Shown here: in pieces, positions 13,633 through 26,933 of the stretch
Layout of the letters: each line of letters starts with the position of its first letter
Numbering within the stretch: the first letter of the stretch is position 1
NCBI GenBank assembly: GCA_029207755.1
Contig: JARCOQ010000012.1
Span: forward strand, 17,905,740-17,969,739
Direction: 5' to 3'
Length of the DNA stretch: 64,000 bases
From: Chamaea fasciata
Lineage: Eukaryota; Chordata; Aves; Passeriformes; Sylviidae
Program-made: the position numbers and the translations under genes
The notes under the pieces: model-generated
Seen by the model: the letters and a program-made list of their open reading frames with translations, nothing else
Databases searched by the model: none
What the model was told of the DNA's origin: nothing

Positions 13633-16600
13633 TTTAGCTTTCTTTTTTTCCAAATGCAGGACTGGACCTTTCTCAGTAGTATGAACCTTTTTTCCTATTG
13701 GGTACCATCCCAAATTATGGATACCTATCAGCTTAAATGTACATATGGAACCTGGAGATGTAATTTTCAGTAGTTTTGAATCTGAGCCTAAGCCTCTGGG
13801 CTATAAGGAAAAAAAAAAATTCACAAGTCCCCCAAAAGTGTCTTTGTGGTTTCTCACTAATAAGGAATATGTGCCATTCATCTGGAATAAAAATTGACTG
13901 CTGACTGAACTGATACTGAATTACATTTCTCTACAGTCCAAAGCTAGATCCTGAACTATCGTCCTAAAAAAAACCCAACCCAGTTGTGCATTTGTAAATA
14001 CTTTGTGTGCTACATCAGTAAGTGCCATGAGGAACTAAATGCTCAAAATATTAGTTAGCAAGGTGTGTAACAGATAAGGAAGGCTGACTCCTTTCTAAAG
14101 TGTTTAGAAACTTTTTTTTTTGAGAGTGTTTTTTTTACATTGAAGTGTAATCTGTATTACTCTCACAAGTCCCCATCAAAAGTGTGTCCTGAAACTTCAC
14201 TTAGCTGTAATAGTGAAATGCTCACGCATGGATTCAGAGAGGGAGAAAATTCTTGCTGCAGCGACACTGTTTTCTATGACTCCAGGCAGGATCACAGAAA
14301 GCAGGAAAAATCATCCAGTGATGTGGGTGGTGGTTTTCTGCTGTTTTTTTCATACATCTTCCTGCTTCATTCCTGTAACTTGGGTACTACTCCAGCGAAG
14401 TCCATGGGGTCTGACTAGGAATGATCTCCTAATGATTTGGTATGTTACTTGATTAACAGATGGATCTGATTCAATGACCAAAACCCAATGGTGGCACATG
14501 AAATATGACCAGAGAGGATAAAGCAGGCACTGTGCATTAACACCTCTCCACTTCCACTTGAAAAAGAGGACTGTGAAGGCTATTCCCAGTTCCATGCATT
14601 CTCTTTCCCCAGTGTTAAGCTAGCAGGTTGCTGATCCTGTGGCTAGGATTCTGCCAATAGACTATCTGTGGGATTTTAAGGGGTGTTAGAATGGCAAGAG
14701 GCACAGCAGTAAGGAGACAGCTAATTGACACACAGGAAGGCTGGCAAATAGTTTTTTGTTACTGACAAGGAGGAAAAATCACATTGGAGTGCTGGACCTG
14801 GAAGTGATATTTATGCAAATAAAAACTTCCGTGTATATGCACATGCAATTATTTGTATGTAAGTACAATGACAGGCAGATATAATGACAACCAAGGCAAC
14901 TCAGTTGTTCCCTTGATGGATTATCATGGTGTGGGCAGTAAATTGCACTACATACTAGGATAACCCTGACTAAGGAAGCATCTCTGATGGAAGGAGGCTT
15001 TTCAGTTTGTAGGTATTCAGCTGAGACCATCCACTGGGTGGCTGACTGACGTCAGCTATGGATAAAGTAAGTGTGTGCTGTTGTCTGGGCAATGTGGACA
15101 AACGAATTCCAGAAAGTTACTTTCAGAACTTGCAAAAACTGAACATCCTGCTCACTGGTCAGCTGAACACAGTTTTGTTAGTATCACTGGACCTGAATCA
15201 GGAATCAGTTTATAAGGGATCTCATATCAAATTTGGGTGTGGGTAGAGTAAGTACCACAAGCATTTTTTAAGCAACACCAAGTCAGCTGATGCAGACAAC
15301 TTGACTGCCTGTGCTCAGCAAAATAAGGAGATGTATTTAGTCTTAGCTAACATATTTTATTGTAGTTGAATCTGTAAGTCTTCTAGTAGGTCTCACATAA
15401 CCTGATATTAAATCATTCGTGAGTATACAACAGATATCATCAGAATGCTAGTATGACCCTATGGCTACTTTCACACAGTTTTACAACCACAAAAATAAAG
15501 ATCTTAAGAGATGTTTAACTGTTTGTTTTATATAATGTTACTTGATCTATATTAAACAGTCAAATGACCCTTTTAAAGTGTTTTATATGCAATTTGTGTA
15601 TACAGTTAAATATCCATTTCTAACACAAGAACAGTGAATTTTGTTACTCAGACTCAAAGAACCAGGCTGCTATCAGACATTCATCAGTCTGCACTTTCTA
15701 ATTCTTGTACTTTCCTAAAGAACAATGGGATGTGGTAGAAATTACACAAAGACAAGTCATGAAACTTCTTACTTAGCTTTTTACCTACACAGGCAAAACA
15801 CCAAGGAAGGCACTGTATAGAAAAGATGCCTGTGCTCAAAGAAAATACACATGCAATAATCTTAACTGCATACACAGTTCTACAAATGAGATGTAAAGTC
15901 AGCTATGTGTATGTGCATGGAATAACTGTTCAATCAAATACATCAAATTGATTTCTGCGTCTGCTAAATAAAATCTAGTGTGGATTTCAAAACAAATATT
16001 TACTATCTATAAGTTATTATCGAGGAGATAATAACACATGTATGTCACTACTTTTTAAGCTGTATCACTTCATCTAAGCACTGGCAAGCTTGATTTGCAG
16101 TGCATTTGAGTACATTAGATTATTAATGTCTGGAGCCCATGAGAGATTTGTTTTCACTGTACACAACCACGTTTGAGACAGAGCAGTTTGGGTGCTTCTA
16201 CAGCATGTCTCAGGCACTTTCCAAAAGTGCTCTTTCTGTGACAGAGATGAATTGCCAGAAAGATTTGTTACTACTACTAAACACTGTTCAGTTTTACGGT
16301 AATGAACTACCAGTCTCTTGTTAGAGTTAAGAGGTTTTGTATTTAGTACCTGTATTTACACTAGGATACTCAGAAGAGCTGCCTCAGTGTGATGCAAACT
16401 TTGGAAATAGTCTTCTCCTCTAATCAGGCGTGTTTGTAAACAAGTTAAAAAATATAAATGAAGTAATGGAGGAGAGATTTACATTGTATGAAAGCTAGGC
16501 TGCGGGAAGAGATCAGGAGACTGTTCTATGGGGTGGATATAGAAAAGATATATTCCTAATTTGATGCAGTTTATTATGGGTTTTTTATGCATAGTTTTTG

Positions 16601-18499
16601 TTAGATGAACAGGTGTTTCTTATGGCAAAACCTTTCAAACCTCTATAAAAGGAGGATAAAAAAGGATAAGTTTTGTACACGCATTAAGACAGCATAGCAA
16701 TTTATTGTGTTGATGAATACCTCAGTTGTAAAAGTAGTAAGAAAATTGCCCTACAATTCAAAACATGGCAAGAAGATTGAAAAGGAAGACCTGTTTTCCA
16801 GGGAATTAGCACAGGGTATGGGAGCTTCAGGACAACTGGCAAGATCCAGGCTGTCTGTGCCCTCCCTGCTCCCTGAACCAGAGTGTGCCCATACTCACGG
16901 GGCAGGCTGAGCCCCTCCGTAGCTCTTACAGCCAGAGGCATGGCATGTTTAACCTGGATGATGTGATGGACCTGTTGCAGAGGTTGTTTTTATTCTCTTG
17001 GTTGCAACTGTGATGGAGTACTAACAGGTTACAAAATATCGAGAGACCCTGCCATTACTGGAATTCTCTCCAATAAGGTATAATGGTGACAAAGGTGCCC
17101 CCACCTCCAAGCCTTCTCTTTCACTTCATGTCATTGCTTTCTGAGTGTTCCCTAGCACAATCTGACTCCCCAGCTCTGCAATTCATATAATGCCTTATTT
17201 TAAGCAAGCAGAATTAGTGTATAGAAGGCAACCACAAACCTATTAATCACATATTTACAGTATTTTTCAAATACTCCCTCATGTTTCCTCTTCTTAATTA
17301 CTAGAAGATTATAATTCTCTATATCCATCCTGCAGCTGATTAGAATTGTAGAACAGTCAGCTAAATCAGAACAAAGCGAGACTACATTCCTACTACATAC
17401 CATTTCCTTACAGAAGACTTTCATACGTGATGTAATTTCATGCATTTGCACGCAAACAAATCAAACTAAAAAACAGGATCTTATGTTGTGTTTCAAATGT
17501 CTTCTATGAAAATATGGGGGAATTTGCAGACAAATTTTTAATTTTATGAGGCAAAGCAGATAACCTTCTCTAATACTTAGACCACTTGAGAATACCGCAG
17601 TTTATCATAAATGTCAATGCTTTTCCCTGCTCAAATGTCCTTGATTAGACGAGAGGCTATTTCACAAGATTTATTTTGGACAGGCATGACATATGCAAGA
17701 TACTGCAAATAAGGCTGATGAAAGGTTGACTGGGAGAGAAGGGTAGCAGTCTCAAGATACCATTCTCTAATACCTAACAAATGATACAGATGCCATAAAT
17801 CTTCCCTACGGCCAACAATAAGTCAGGGAATACCTAACCATGGACGTGCCTTACCTAGAGCAATGTGCAGCACTCAATACTTCATTCTAACACAAGGTCA
17901 TCTGTGCTCCACTGAGATCCAGAACCTAGATTTTCCCCCTTAAATATGCTGAGGGATTCAAAATAAAGGTATCTTTGTGTATGTAGAACACACCTTCCCA
18001 CAAACTGCAGATGCAGATTTTAGTGTTTCACTATGGGAATGGACTGAAATATTTTCTTTTCATGTAACAGTCTTGTTCACAATAATCCTGTTCAATGGCA
18101 TTGAAATGTCTTTTTTTTTTCTTTTCTTTTTTGCAAGACCATATCCACCTACATTGGACATAAAAGCATACATGACTAACAGCATAAAATTGCAGGAGAG
18201 CATTATGATCACCTATAGGAAGCCTGCAGTGAAGTCTTCTTCCTCAAACTTGGTGACATCAATCACAGAGACACATCGGGGTGTCCCAGCCAATTCTGCT
18301 ACTGAACAGTGTATTCCCAGTGGATGTGGCAGATCCTGCTGTGCCCGCTGTTACCTCGCTGTGCTGCCACGGACCTTGGCACACCTGTCACTGCAAGTCT
18401 TGTCCACAGGTCTTGCTGAAGGTAACGGCTGGGTCTTCCTACGGGGCTTTGAGGCTTAGTGGGTTAGTACAGGCTGCTTTTATTCACCTGGGCAAATCT
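13633..18499. other. AT-rich non-coding DNA
   Basis: No exon, RNA gene or recognised transposon. Open frames are short and unlike known proteins. The stretch probably continues the transporter gene's first intron. Base composition rises from about 18280 toward the CpG island. Confidence 0.55.
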
Positions 18500-18542
18500 T
18501 CCTTCCCCACGCTCGTCCCCACGTCTCCAGCCCAAAGGCCGC

Positions 18543-18594
18543 AGCGCTGGAGCACAGCGCTGGAGCACAGCGCTGGAGCACAGCGCTGGAGCAC
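18543..18594. repeat. 13-bp minisatellite, four perfect copies
   Basis: The 13-bp unit AGCGCTGGAGCAC is repeated four times in tandem, followed by a partial AGCG. It lies at the intron-side edge of the CpG island. The perfect identity of the copies suggests recent expansion and possible length polymorphism. Confidence 0.92.
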
Positions 18595-19181
18595 AGCGAG
18601 GGACTGCGCTGTCCCGATCTCCCAGTTTTGACTCTGACGGGGCAGCGGCTCAGCCCCGCCGGCGGAGCGCGCTGCCAGCCCTGGCTGCTGCGGGACAGCC
18701 CCGCTGCCAGCTGGCGCGGCAGGCGCTGCGGGTCCCGGGACACTCCGACAGCGCCTTCTGAGAGCCCCCGCCGCCGCCCTCACTCTGCATAACCCCCATC
18801 CCAGACAAACCCATCGGTCTGCTTGAGCCTTACGAGTAAACGCCGCCGACGCCTCAACAGCTCACCGCTCACCAGGAGAAGTCTTTAGGAAACCTCAGGA
18901 TTTTGCGTTCAGCCGAAGGACTGGGCAGAGCGGGCTTACTGCGACCGGCACCTCAGCACGGACCGTGTGTTACAGGGACAGCGACTGGACGAGCCGCGCC
19001 GTGACCGTGACCGCGCAACAGCGCGCTGTCCCCGCGCCGGTCCCGCACACCTGCCCGCGGAGCCGCGCATCGCCCCACCGCCGCCTGTCCCCGCGCCGGC
19101 CGGTGCCGAGCCCCCGTCCCGGCACAGTGGGGTGGAAGGGGCTGTCAGCGCTGCCGCGGGGGCGGGACGCGATGCCCTTAC

Positions 19182-19275
19182 CGATGATGATGGCACAGGC
19201 GCTCACCAGCCCGATCTCCTTCTTCAGCGCCACCCGCTCGGGGCCGCCGGGCGCGCGCTGCTCCCCGCCGGCCAT
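19182..19275 (-). CDS. SLC7A10: First coding exon of an SLC7-family (LAT/Asc-type) amino-acid transporter, partial gene
   Basis: Read on the minus strand from the ATG at 19275-19273, the exon encodes 31 residues and one base of codon 32. It begins MAGG and contains ERVALKKEIGL followed by VSACAIII; the split codon would be Gly. It ends G|GTAAGG, a strong splice donor (GT at 19181-19180). The motif is the conserved start of transmembrane helix 1 in light subunits of heteromeric amino-acid transporters, plasma-membrane exchangers that pair with SLC3A2. In this family the next exon begins the NIIGSG substrate-binding loop, which matches the phase-1 break. The MAG start, ERV and triple Ile favour SLC7A10 (Asc-1, small neutral amino acids and D-serine); VSAC favours SLC7A8 (LAT2), so the paralog assignment is tentative. 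No further exons are in the window, implying an intron 1 of at least 19 kb. CpG-island context supports a real first exon. Confidence 0.7.
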
Positions 19276-19970
19276 CGCTGCCCGCGCTGCTCTGCCCCGC
19301 GCCCCGCGCGCATGCGCCGCCCCGCGGGCCGGGGGCGGGGGGGCCGCGCCGCTCGGCGCCGGGGGGTGACGGGGGCGCGGAAGGTGCCCGGGACCCCTGA
19401 GGGCGGCCGTGCCTGAGGGCTGCGCCTCACTCGGGGCGCGGCCCCCTCGGACACCCCCCGTGTGTCCCCAGGAGCCGCAGCGGCGGCGCTGGGCGGCGGC
19501 GGCTAAACGCCGAGCGCTGGGCTCGGGCGTTCGGCGTGTCGGGCAGCGGGTCCTGCCCGCCGCCACGAGCCAGCCTGGCGCCGAACCGCGGCCCCCTGCC
19601 AGAGCCGGCCCCGCACGGGCTCCGCGGCCGCCGCCTCCTCTTGGGCTCTATAACTTGAGGTAGCGCGATAACGTAAAGGATAAACACTTCATTGCTTGTC
19701 ATCAGGACTGCCGGAGTTAAAACCAAGCCGGTAATGCCCAAGATTGGCTGGTTTCCGAGCTTTCAACGTTAGTTTCCCCGCTCTTTCTTCCCACGTTGTC
19801 CCACGCTTGTGAAGGGATCCAGCCCCAGCCCGTGCCCGCAGCAGCTCCTCCGCCCCGCCGGGGCTGCCTCCCGTGTCCCCACAGCCCCGCGGGGCTCGCA
19901 CCGCTGCCGGCTGCCGCCTGAGGTTACCAGCCGGGAGCTTGAGGAGAGAAACGTTCTCTTTCCTCACACA

Positions 19971-22719
19971 GGGGATGGAACTTAAATGGTGGGATCTGTG
20001 TCTGCTTGCAAATCCTTTTCTCTGTGAACAAACTGCCTTCACGAGAACGTCAATGAATGAGGTCTCCTCTGCTCTCATATGACACCAAAAACCTAAATAG
20101 CAGCTTGGGGACCTGAGCTCTTCCCTCAAGTTGGAACAGCCAAGGGTTTATTGTTGGGAAATTGACTGGGAAATGCCCAGTTCCTTACTTGTTTATAAGA
20201 GAACACTTTCCTGAGACCATTTCTACGTTCAGAGAAGACCCCTGTGTAGGTGACACATTCTGAAAGTGCATGGGTTATAAAATTCCGTGAGAAGATTATG
20301 TGGTAACTGACAACGTGCATCAGGGGCAAACACTGAGGCAGTGGAAATTGGTTGTGGGGGGTGGAACAAGGAATGTTTGGTTTTTCACCTTTTCAGCGAA
20401 GGAAGTTGGAAAGTTTCTGTGGTGACATCAATCTGATTTTCTTTGACTTTAGAATGAAAAGTATGACCTGACAACTGGCAAACCTTCTGAGAAAATCCGT
20501 GGACTATTCTTAGAAAGCTGATAATTGTAGGTGATTTTACTTTAAACTGTTGCTTTATACTGCTTGTTTAATAGAAAGGCTCACTGATTTTCAGAGGCTG
20601 AGGCTTGTTCCCTTAGTTGATCCACTACTCAGTTTCTGAACGAACTGCCTCACTAACCACTTCTAAAACGTCCTGTTACTGAAATACTATGTGATTTTTG
20701 TAAGAAGGTTTACAACAAGAGTTACTTTTTGGGCTGTGGAAACAGTACTACTGATCTCCTTTTAAAGACTAGGAAATATATGCAGAGACTGGAAACAAAG
20801 TTTCAGGTGTTCAGAAGTAACCTGATGTATTAGCTGTTTCTTCCAGATGCCTTAATTGATTGCTTCATAGCTTCGTTTTTTACTCGTAGCAACTAGTGTA
20901 TATCCTAGTAGGTACCTCTGAAAGTCTCTACATGTTACCCTTATACAGACATTATAATTTGGGAAAGTTTTCTATGATAGTCTATTTCTTTAGTAAAAGC
21001 TAAAAAAGAGTTAGTTTGAATGTCATTGAAAAAGACCAAAAATCAAGAAATACATGAATGAAGGGTGTTTCTAACTCTATTGAGTTTCAAGAACCTAATG
21101 AAATTTAGGCTCAATTAACCCCTACAGAGAAGCCACAATCTGTTAAATGAATGACACTTGGAAGGATAACAGTGTGCTTGTTTATTTTGGCTGTGGCGAA
21201 AATGTTGGTTTGCTCTGAAAAATGTGTATAATCTTTGTGGTATTGTGAGAAAGATAGAAATCCCAGTCAGCCCTCTTCTACTGTTTAGTGAGCAACAGAG
21301 TATGCTGGCTATGGGATGATGAAAATGAATACTAGAACTCAATTAACTCTAATAATCTTCTTCAGATACACTGATCAGTAGCTGCAAGGTTTTTAAAAAA
21401 TAATCTGGCCAGTTTAGAAGGCTTTGCCAGGGAAAATGCTAGATATTTGTACCTGTGTGTACTCTGCCTGCCAATACAAATATTTTGTTCTGTAACTGTT
21501 CTTCCTTACTGAAAGTCAAGAGGAACAACTGACTATACTGATTTAACAGGTAATAAGAAGGAAAAACCTAACAGAAAAGAACCAGAAACATCTCCTTAGG
21601 AGAGGTAGTCAACAAACCATTAAAGCTGTGAAAAGCAGAGGAACCTTAAAGCATTTTATCTTGCTGTCCAGTTTCACATCGGGTGCATTTTGAACGAGGC
21701 TAAAAGTGCTGGCACTGGAGAACCTCAGCTTCTGGGGTGAAATCTCAGCTTCCTCCCAGTAAAACCTTTTGCAGCAAAACCATTAATGAACTGCCACATG
21801 TCACTGTAGCTTAGAACGGCAGGATATTGTCTATGACACCTGACAGTTTCAGCAGCAGATCCTGGTGTGTGAGTTTGATCCTTGAGGGCAGCATTGTGCC
21901 CTGGCCTTTGTGTGGGGTACTCCCAGAAGGAATAGGCAGCCTTTGTGACTGGTCTGGGTGTGCTTCCTGGGCAGCTGTATTACAGCAGACCCCAAGGCTC
22001 AGCTGCCTGCCCAAGCAGGGACCTTAAAAATGTCTATTTGAAGGGACCTGTACCCTTGCCCTGAGAGTTGAAATGAAAGGTATACACTTGCCTTTTTCTC
22101 AAGATGCTTAGCATCACTTTCAAAGGTTCTTCTTTGCGGCATCTCTGCCAGAATGTACTTCCTAATGCAGGTCATAAGCTTGTGAGCAGTTTAGCCTGGT
22201 TATTTGGTGGCCACGTGGTGTTTTGGGTGCAGCTGGGTTGGTGATGAAGGAGGATGGTGGCTGTGCAGCAGCAGCACAGTCCCTTCCTGCCACGTGAGAC
22301 TGACTTCATGCCATATGGATTAAAGGTTACGGGCAAGGGGGTGCAGCCAAGAAATCTGTGCTACTAACTTAATTTAGGACTGTAGTCCTGGACCCCTGTG
22401 GAGAACCTAATTTTTCTCACTTGTCCCTGGACAAATTCTTTCCCTAAATCCACATAAAGAACACTGATTTACTGATTGTTTTCTCGGGGTGTGCATAATA
22501 ATTTGCTTTCCTTTTCAAAGTTTTGAGTGTTTTACTATTGCTGAAGGATTAAGCAGGTGGCTGTTTACAACACAAGTTTTCAATATGCCCACATCCATAG
22601 CAGAACACTGGAGTGTAAAACAGCAGTGAGCCAGAAACCTGTTGGAAAAGACAGCAGTGACAAAGGTTGCCCACATTAACTGCCAAAAAACGCTCTTTCT
22701 TTATTTTCTTCCTTTTTTT

Positions 22720-22750
<31 letters not shown>

Positions 22751-24395
22751 TTTTCAGGCTGAGTGCCTGCCTGTTACACTGTTTTTTGCATGAGGGTGAA
22801 GGGAGGACTTTTCTCTGTTTGTGGTAGTGTTGGCTTATTTAGGTTGTGTGTTTTGTCCTATTGCTGATACAGTTTCAAAATGAGCAAGTCAGAGGGCATG
22901 TAGGTTCTAATTAGTAGTTATCTGAGGCAACTCTCGGAGCAAAAAACTCCTTTAAGTTGTTTTGGATCTGAACATACTGTATCTACTTGAGTGACAAAAC
23001 GTTAGAAAGCAAAAAAGCCAAAGTTCTTTGTGGAAAGGCAATTGCTGCATAGCAACTGCATAGAGAGGATGCAGTGAAGCTTGCATGTATTCTCTTCTGT
23101 TGCTATTTTTGTCCTTTTTTTCTTCATGTTCTGAAATGTACAGAAATTATTGGAGTTGCTGGAATGAGTTATTTCATTCATTGCTACTTATGCTCTAAAA
23201 TAAAAAAGAAGCAAATAATGCAGTTTGAGTTTTGTATTTTGGGAATAAAAAAGGAAATTTAATGCGCTATTTGTGAAGGGATGCTGTGACTGAGTTTTCA
23301 AATTAAGGTGATCTTTGATATATGGAAAGGAAGCAAGGTTAAAGAAATATAAAGATTTGCCATGATAGCAGGTATTTTTCCCAGTATCACTCTGTTTTTG
23401 TATCCATCTAAACAAATCGCTGTTGTCTTAAAATATAAGCAACCTTACAAAACCCAAAACTTGCAACAGTTATTAAAACATAATTCAACTTTGAATTTAA
23501 TCGGGTCCATGAAGAGCAGCTGAGAAACAGTAACTTGGAAGAATTATCTGTTTGTTGAGTATTGTTAAATAAAACAGTGGGCTGGCTGGTTTAGCGAAAG
23601 GAAATTTGGAGAGTAATGGGATTGTAAAGTGTTCCTTAATTGCTAATAAACTTGTGAATGAGGTTTTCCATGTTGTGCAGTGTCTGTGGAAAGCTCATAC
23701 AAAATGCGGGAGACTGATCTTAACTGTCTTTTGGATGTTCCCTGCACAAGTGCATGTTAGAGGGGTTTGGCCACCCCTGCAGCTGATTTGGGCCTTTGGG
23801 GTCCCACTGCAATGGGGTCGCTGTTACTCTGTGTTTCATCACGCTTTTGTAGCAGGACAGAAACTTGTAGAGCATTAGGATTAAGCAAGAATATAAACAG
23901 GAGAAGGCCACCCATTAGTGGGAAGTGACATCAGAGGGAGGGACTCCTAGGAAGCCTTTCCACTTTAATGTGGATGAGTCCCAACAGGTAACTCTGAATC
24001 GAGCCCAGGTGCAGGTGGATCAGCTACCTGTTGAAAGCATCCTACTCTCCATCACCTTTCTTTATTATGTTCAATCTCTTAAGACAAAGGTGGAAAACGT
24101 GTCCTTTGTATTTCTAGAACTATTTTCTCTTGTACATCTCTTTTCAGGAAGCTGTAGTAGAGGAAGATGCATGAGTATGTGACTTCTGTGTGACTCCCCA
24201 GTACCAGAAAATGTACAACCCAGTACAAGAAAATGGGGGATGTATGTTTGAAAAGGAAAGGCAGATTTTTTTTCTCTCTAATTTAGTAAAGTAGGAAAAT
24301 GTCCAGAGTAGCTTTTATTTTTATTCTTCTGTGTAATAAGGGCAACAGGAGAGAGGTTCCCTCAGCTGTGGTTCTGGCATTGTGTTAAAGAGGCT
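19971..24395. other. Non-coding upstream flank of the transporter gene
   Basis: No exon or RNA gene recognised. The stretch contains a long pyrimidine tract at 22696-22754 and otherwise unremarkable AT-rich sequence. Open frames are short and lack domain signatures. Confidence 0.55.
22696..22754 (+). repeat. Long T-rich pyrimidine tract
   Basis: An almost pure run of T with a few C spans about 59 bases and ends in CAGG, which superficially resembles a polypyrimidine tract plus 3' splice site. No coding exon follows, so it is recorded as low-complexity sequence. On the minus strand it is a poly-A-like run that could mark an old retroposon tail. Confidence 0.8.
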
Positions 24396-24530
24396 CATGG
24401 AATCATAGGATGTCCTGAGCTGTAAGGGACTCCAAAGGGTCATTAAAGTCCAGATCCTGACCTGGCACAGAACACCTTCAAGAATCACACCGTGTGCCTG
24501 AGAGCATTGTCCAAATGCTTCTAGACTCTG
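24396..24530 (-). mobile_element. CR1 LINE 3' fragment, minus orientation
   Basis: The left end (24396-24410, ATGGAATCATAGGATG type) is the reverse complement of the CR1 terminal tail. The following TCCTGACCTGGCACAGAACACC and ATTGTCCAAATGCTTC blocks are the reverse complement of the usual CR1 3' UTR. It is strongly 5'-truncated and non-coding. Confidence 0.8.
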
Positions 24531-25983
24531 GCAGACAATGGCGTACACCTTCTGAATTCTGCTATGTATGGCATTTGCTGTGCATTGGGAAGAGGCATAG
24601 GTAAGGTTGACTGCACTGACTGATGCAATGGTTCCATGAGCATCTGCAGGATCTGGGAACTTTCATTCCATAATTTAGGAATCTCAGGAGATTCTCTAGG
24701 CAGTGTCACTGTGTTTTGTGCTCCTCTAGCAGGACTGTGGGTCTTATACACAGCAGGGACTTGCCCACTGTTGATAACTCTGTAGCTTCTATGAAAGACA
24801 GTATTTTGACAACATACAGAAAATTCAGGGCCAGCTGCTTCACATCCTTTGAACAGCATGCTTTTATCTGTAGATTCTGGTGACTGGAGTGTTTACTGTC
24901 TTTTAGGTAGATAATTCATCAGGTATGAACTGCTCAGATACTTAGATACTGTTGGACACACAGGTATCTATGCAAAAACTATTTCTAAATTTCCATCTAC
25001 ATGAAATGGGTCATTTAATGTTCAAATTCTATCCTCCCTTCAAAGACATTTCATGACAACGCTTAAGTAGATGAGGGTAAATAAATTATGTGAAGAGCTA
25101 TTTGTGGGTTGTTGATGAATGAGGTTTCTGGAGGCAGAGTTATTGAAAGAACCTAATTTGAATTAAGCATTGGTTCATTTGGTGTGTTATGAGAGTACCT
25201 TGAAATGCAGGGTGAAAGGGAATGAAAGGATGACCAGTTTCAGAATAAGCACTTGTTTTATGCATCTTTTTAAAGGTCTCTGACAACACTGTGGTATTTC
25301 AACATTTCATCACTATCAAAAGCAAAGAGATTTTCTTAAATCACCAATCTAAATTGTGCCTGTTGACTCAGGCATTTAGGTTGAGGCTCACTGGAAGTTT
25401 TCATATCCTTTACAGAAAGAAGAGAACCACCAGGTCCTTTTCTTCTTCATTGTTTCCTACCCTGTCCTTCCCTATTCTGCATATGTATGCTAGATCCTTT
25501 CTTTCTTCTTGCACCACTTTTTCAGCTAAACATCAGCATCCTAACTTTACACCATTTCACCAGTCAGCTGAGATTGTCCTGAATTTTATCCCTCACTTCT
25601 GCATTCGGTGAACCCATGAATTTTTAGCCTCTGTTCACTCAAGGTGAAGTGATTGGTCCCTGGATAGATTCCAGGGGAATCACTTGGAAATTTCTTTCTG
25701 GCTTGCAAGTGCATTTTGAATAATTAAATCAAGAGGGACAGAGTTTTTTATTATTATTTTTTTAAACTAGTTACACAGGTAACATGACAATTAAAACTTG
25801 GGTCTAATTTCGTATCTTCTTGCTTATGGACATAATACATTTGGCAGAGTTAAAAACTCTAGTTCGAAGGAAGCTAGTTCATCTCGACCACTTCCTGTTT
25901 ATCTACTGAAAGAAGTTCCCTATCAGACATGAAAACCACGACTCACATAATGCCCTCTCTCTGCAAACTCTTGTCACAGAAGC

Positions 25984-25995
25984 GCACTAGATGGC
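25984..25995 (+). promoter_or_regulatory. CTCF-like motif
   Basis: GCACTAGATGGC differs from the vertebrate CTCF core (CCACNAGRKGGC) only in the first base and continues with AC as in good sites. It is a motif match only. Its orientation is the same as the second CTCF-like word at 47327. Confidence 0.35.
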
Positions 25996-26880
25996 ACTCT
26001 GAATCTGTATTTTACAGTAAATGTGATCTCAGTTGCCTTCTCTGACGATTATTGTAAGTACTTACTTTTTGAAGTTTGGCATCTAAGTTTTAGATTAAAA
26101 TTACTGTAGCAGTAAAAGTCTTGTGTAACTGGGTTTGGGTTTATATTGTTATTAACTTCTCACACCTCCTGCCCCCCCCCAACAATCCTTCAGCATGTAT
26201 TTGTAAAGCACAATTTTATGTATGCCATTGAGGGAGTAATCCAGCTCTGTGAGGACAGCTGGGACATGTTCCAGTGTTGGCTGTGCAATGCACTTGTGTA
26301 TCCATGTTTGATGCATGAAGAAGCAAAATAGGAGGAGCAGAGGATGGGAATCATTCTGCCACGTGTTCTCCCAGTCCGAGTATGGCTCAGATGTAATTTC
26401 AATGAAGGCATGAAGGTTGATGAGACCAACTGTTATTACCATGATCCATAGATCTATTGAAAAGGTAGAGTCTGTGCTAAAGATTTCAAATAACATTAGT
26501 TTCACTACTGACATTAGCTCTGGAATTCTGTTTCTGATTGTATTTAAGTTGCCCGAAGCCATACCTTCTGCTTCATTTTGGTGGCATCACGTGACCAAAG
26601 CTTGGATCTCTTGACTCTGCTCATGCTGGGTGCCCTGTAGGTTTCTACAGTGGTTTGGGAAGTGGAGTCTGGATCCTGCTTTCTCTGAGGTCCAAGGCAT
26701 GTCTGTGTGGCTGTGTGGGTGTGCTGTGGGCCTGTAATCAGGGTGCTGGGGCAGGGCAGCTTTCTGCATGTAGGGGGCAACTCAGCTGCCTGAAGAAATT
26801 TCCAGACTGCTGCTTCAGTGATTTACCACTGACACATGATGGGGCACACTGCTGTCTCCTGCCTTTTTGAATACTCTCTT

Positions 26881-26933
26881 CCTGACAGTTGATTTTGTTA
26901 AAATACTGTGGTCCTGATAGTTGATTTTGTTAA
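26881..26933. repeat. Two direct copies of a 21-bp word
   Basis: The word CCTGACAGTTGATTTTGTTAA at 26881-26901 recurs with one mismatch at 26913-26933, a period of 32 bp. It is probably a local duplication without coding content. Confidence 0.8.

Larger units (their letters stand above)
18500..19970. promoter_or_regulatory. CpG island promoter of the SLC7-type transporter gene
   Basis: This is the only strongly GC- and CpG-rich stretch in an otherwise AT-rich window; the densest part is about 19000-19640, with many CGCG and GCCGCC words. The first coding exon of a minus-strand transporter gene lies inside it at 19182-19275, so the transcription start should lie between 19276 and about 19650 on the minus strand. 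No clear TATA box is positioned for that transcript, as is usual for CpG-island promoters. The island also extends downstream into the intron. Long open frames on both strands here are by-products of high GC content. Confidence 0.8.

Noticed and set aside
17977..18459. 160-codon plus-strand open frame
   Set aside because: Runs through a poly-T derived F/L stretch and rising GC content; no start context or domain recognised.
18965..19566. Long Arg/Ala/Pro/Gly-rich open frames on both strands in the CpG island
   Set aside because: Typical by-products of high GC; only the 31-codon SLC7-like segment has family similarity and a splice donor.
22696..22830. Polypyrimidine tract plus CAGG resembling a 3' splice site followed by an open frame
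   Set aside because: No matching exon content or downstream donor; better explained as low-complexity sequence.
26152..26562. 136-codon open frame on the minus strand with hydrophobic stretches
   Set aside because: No recognisable domain, no splice or promoter context, and overlapping alternative frames; length is possible by chance in a 64-kb window.
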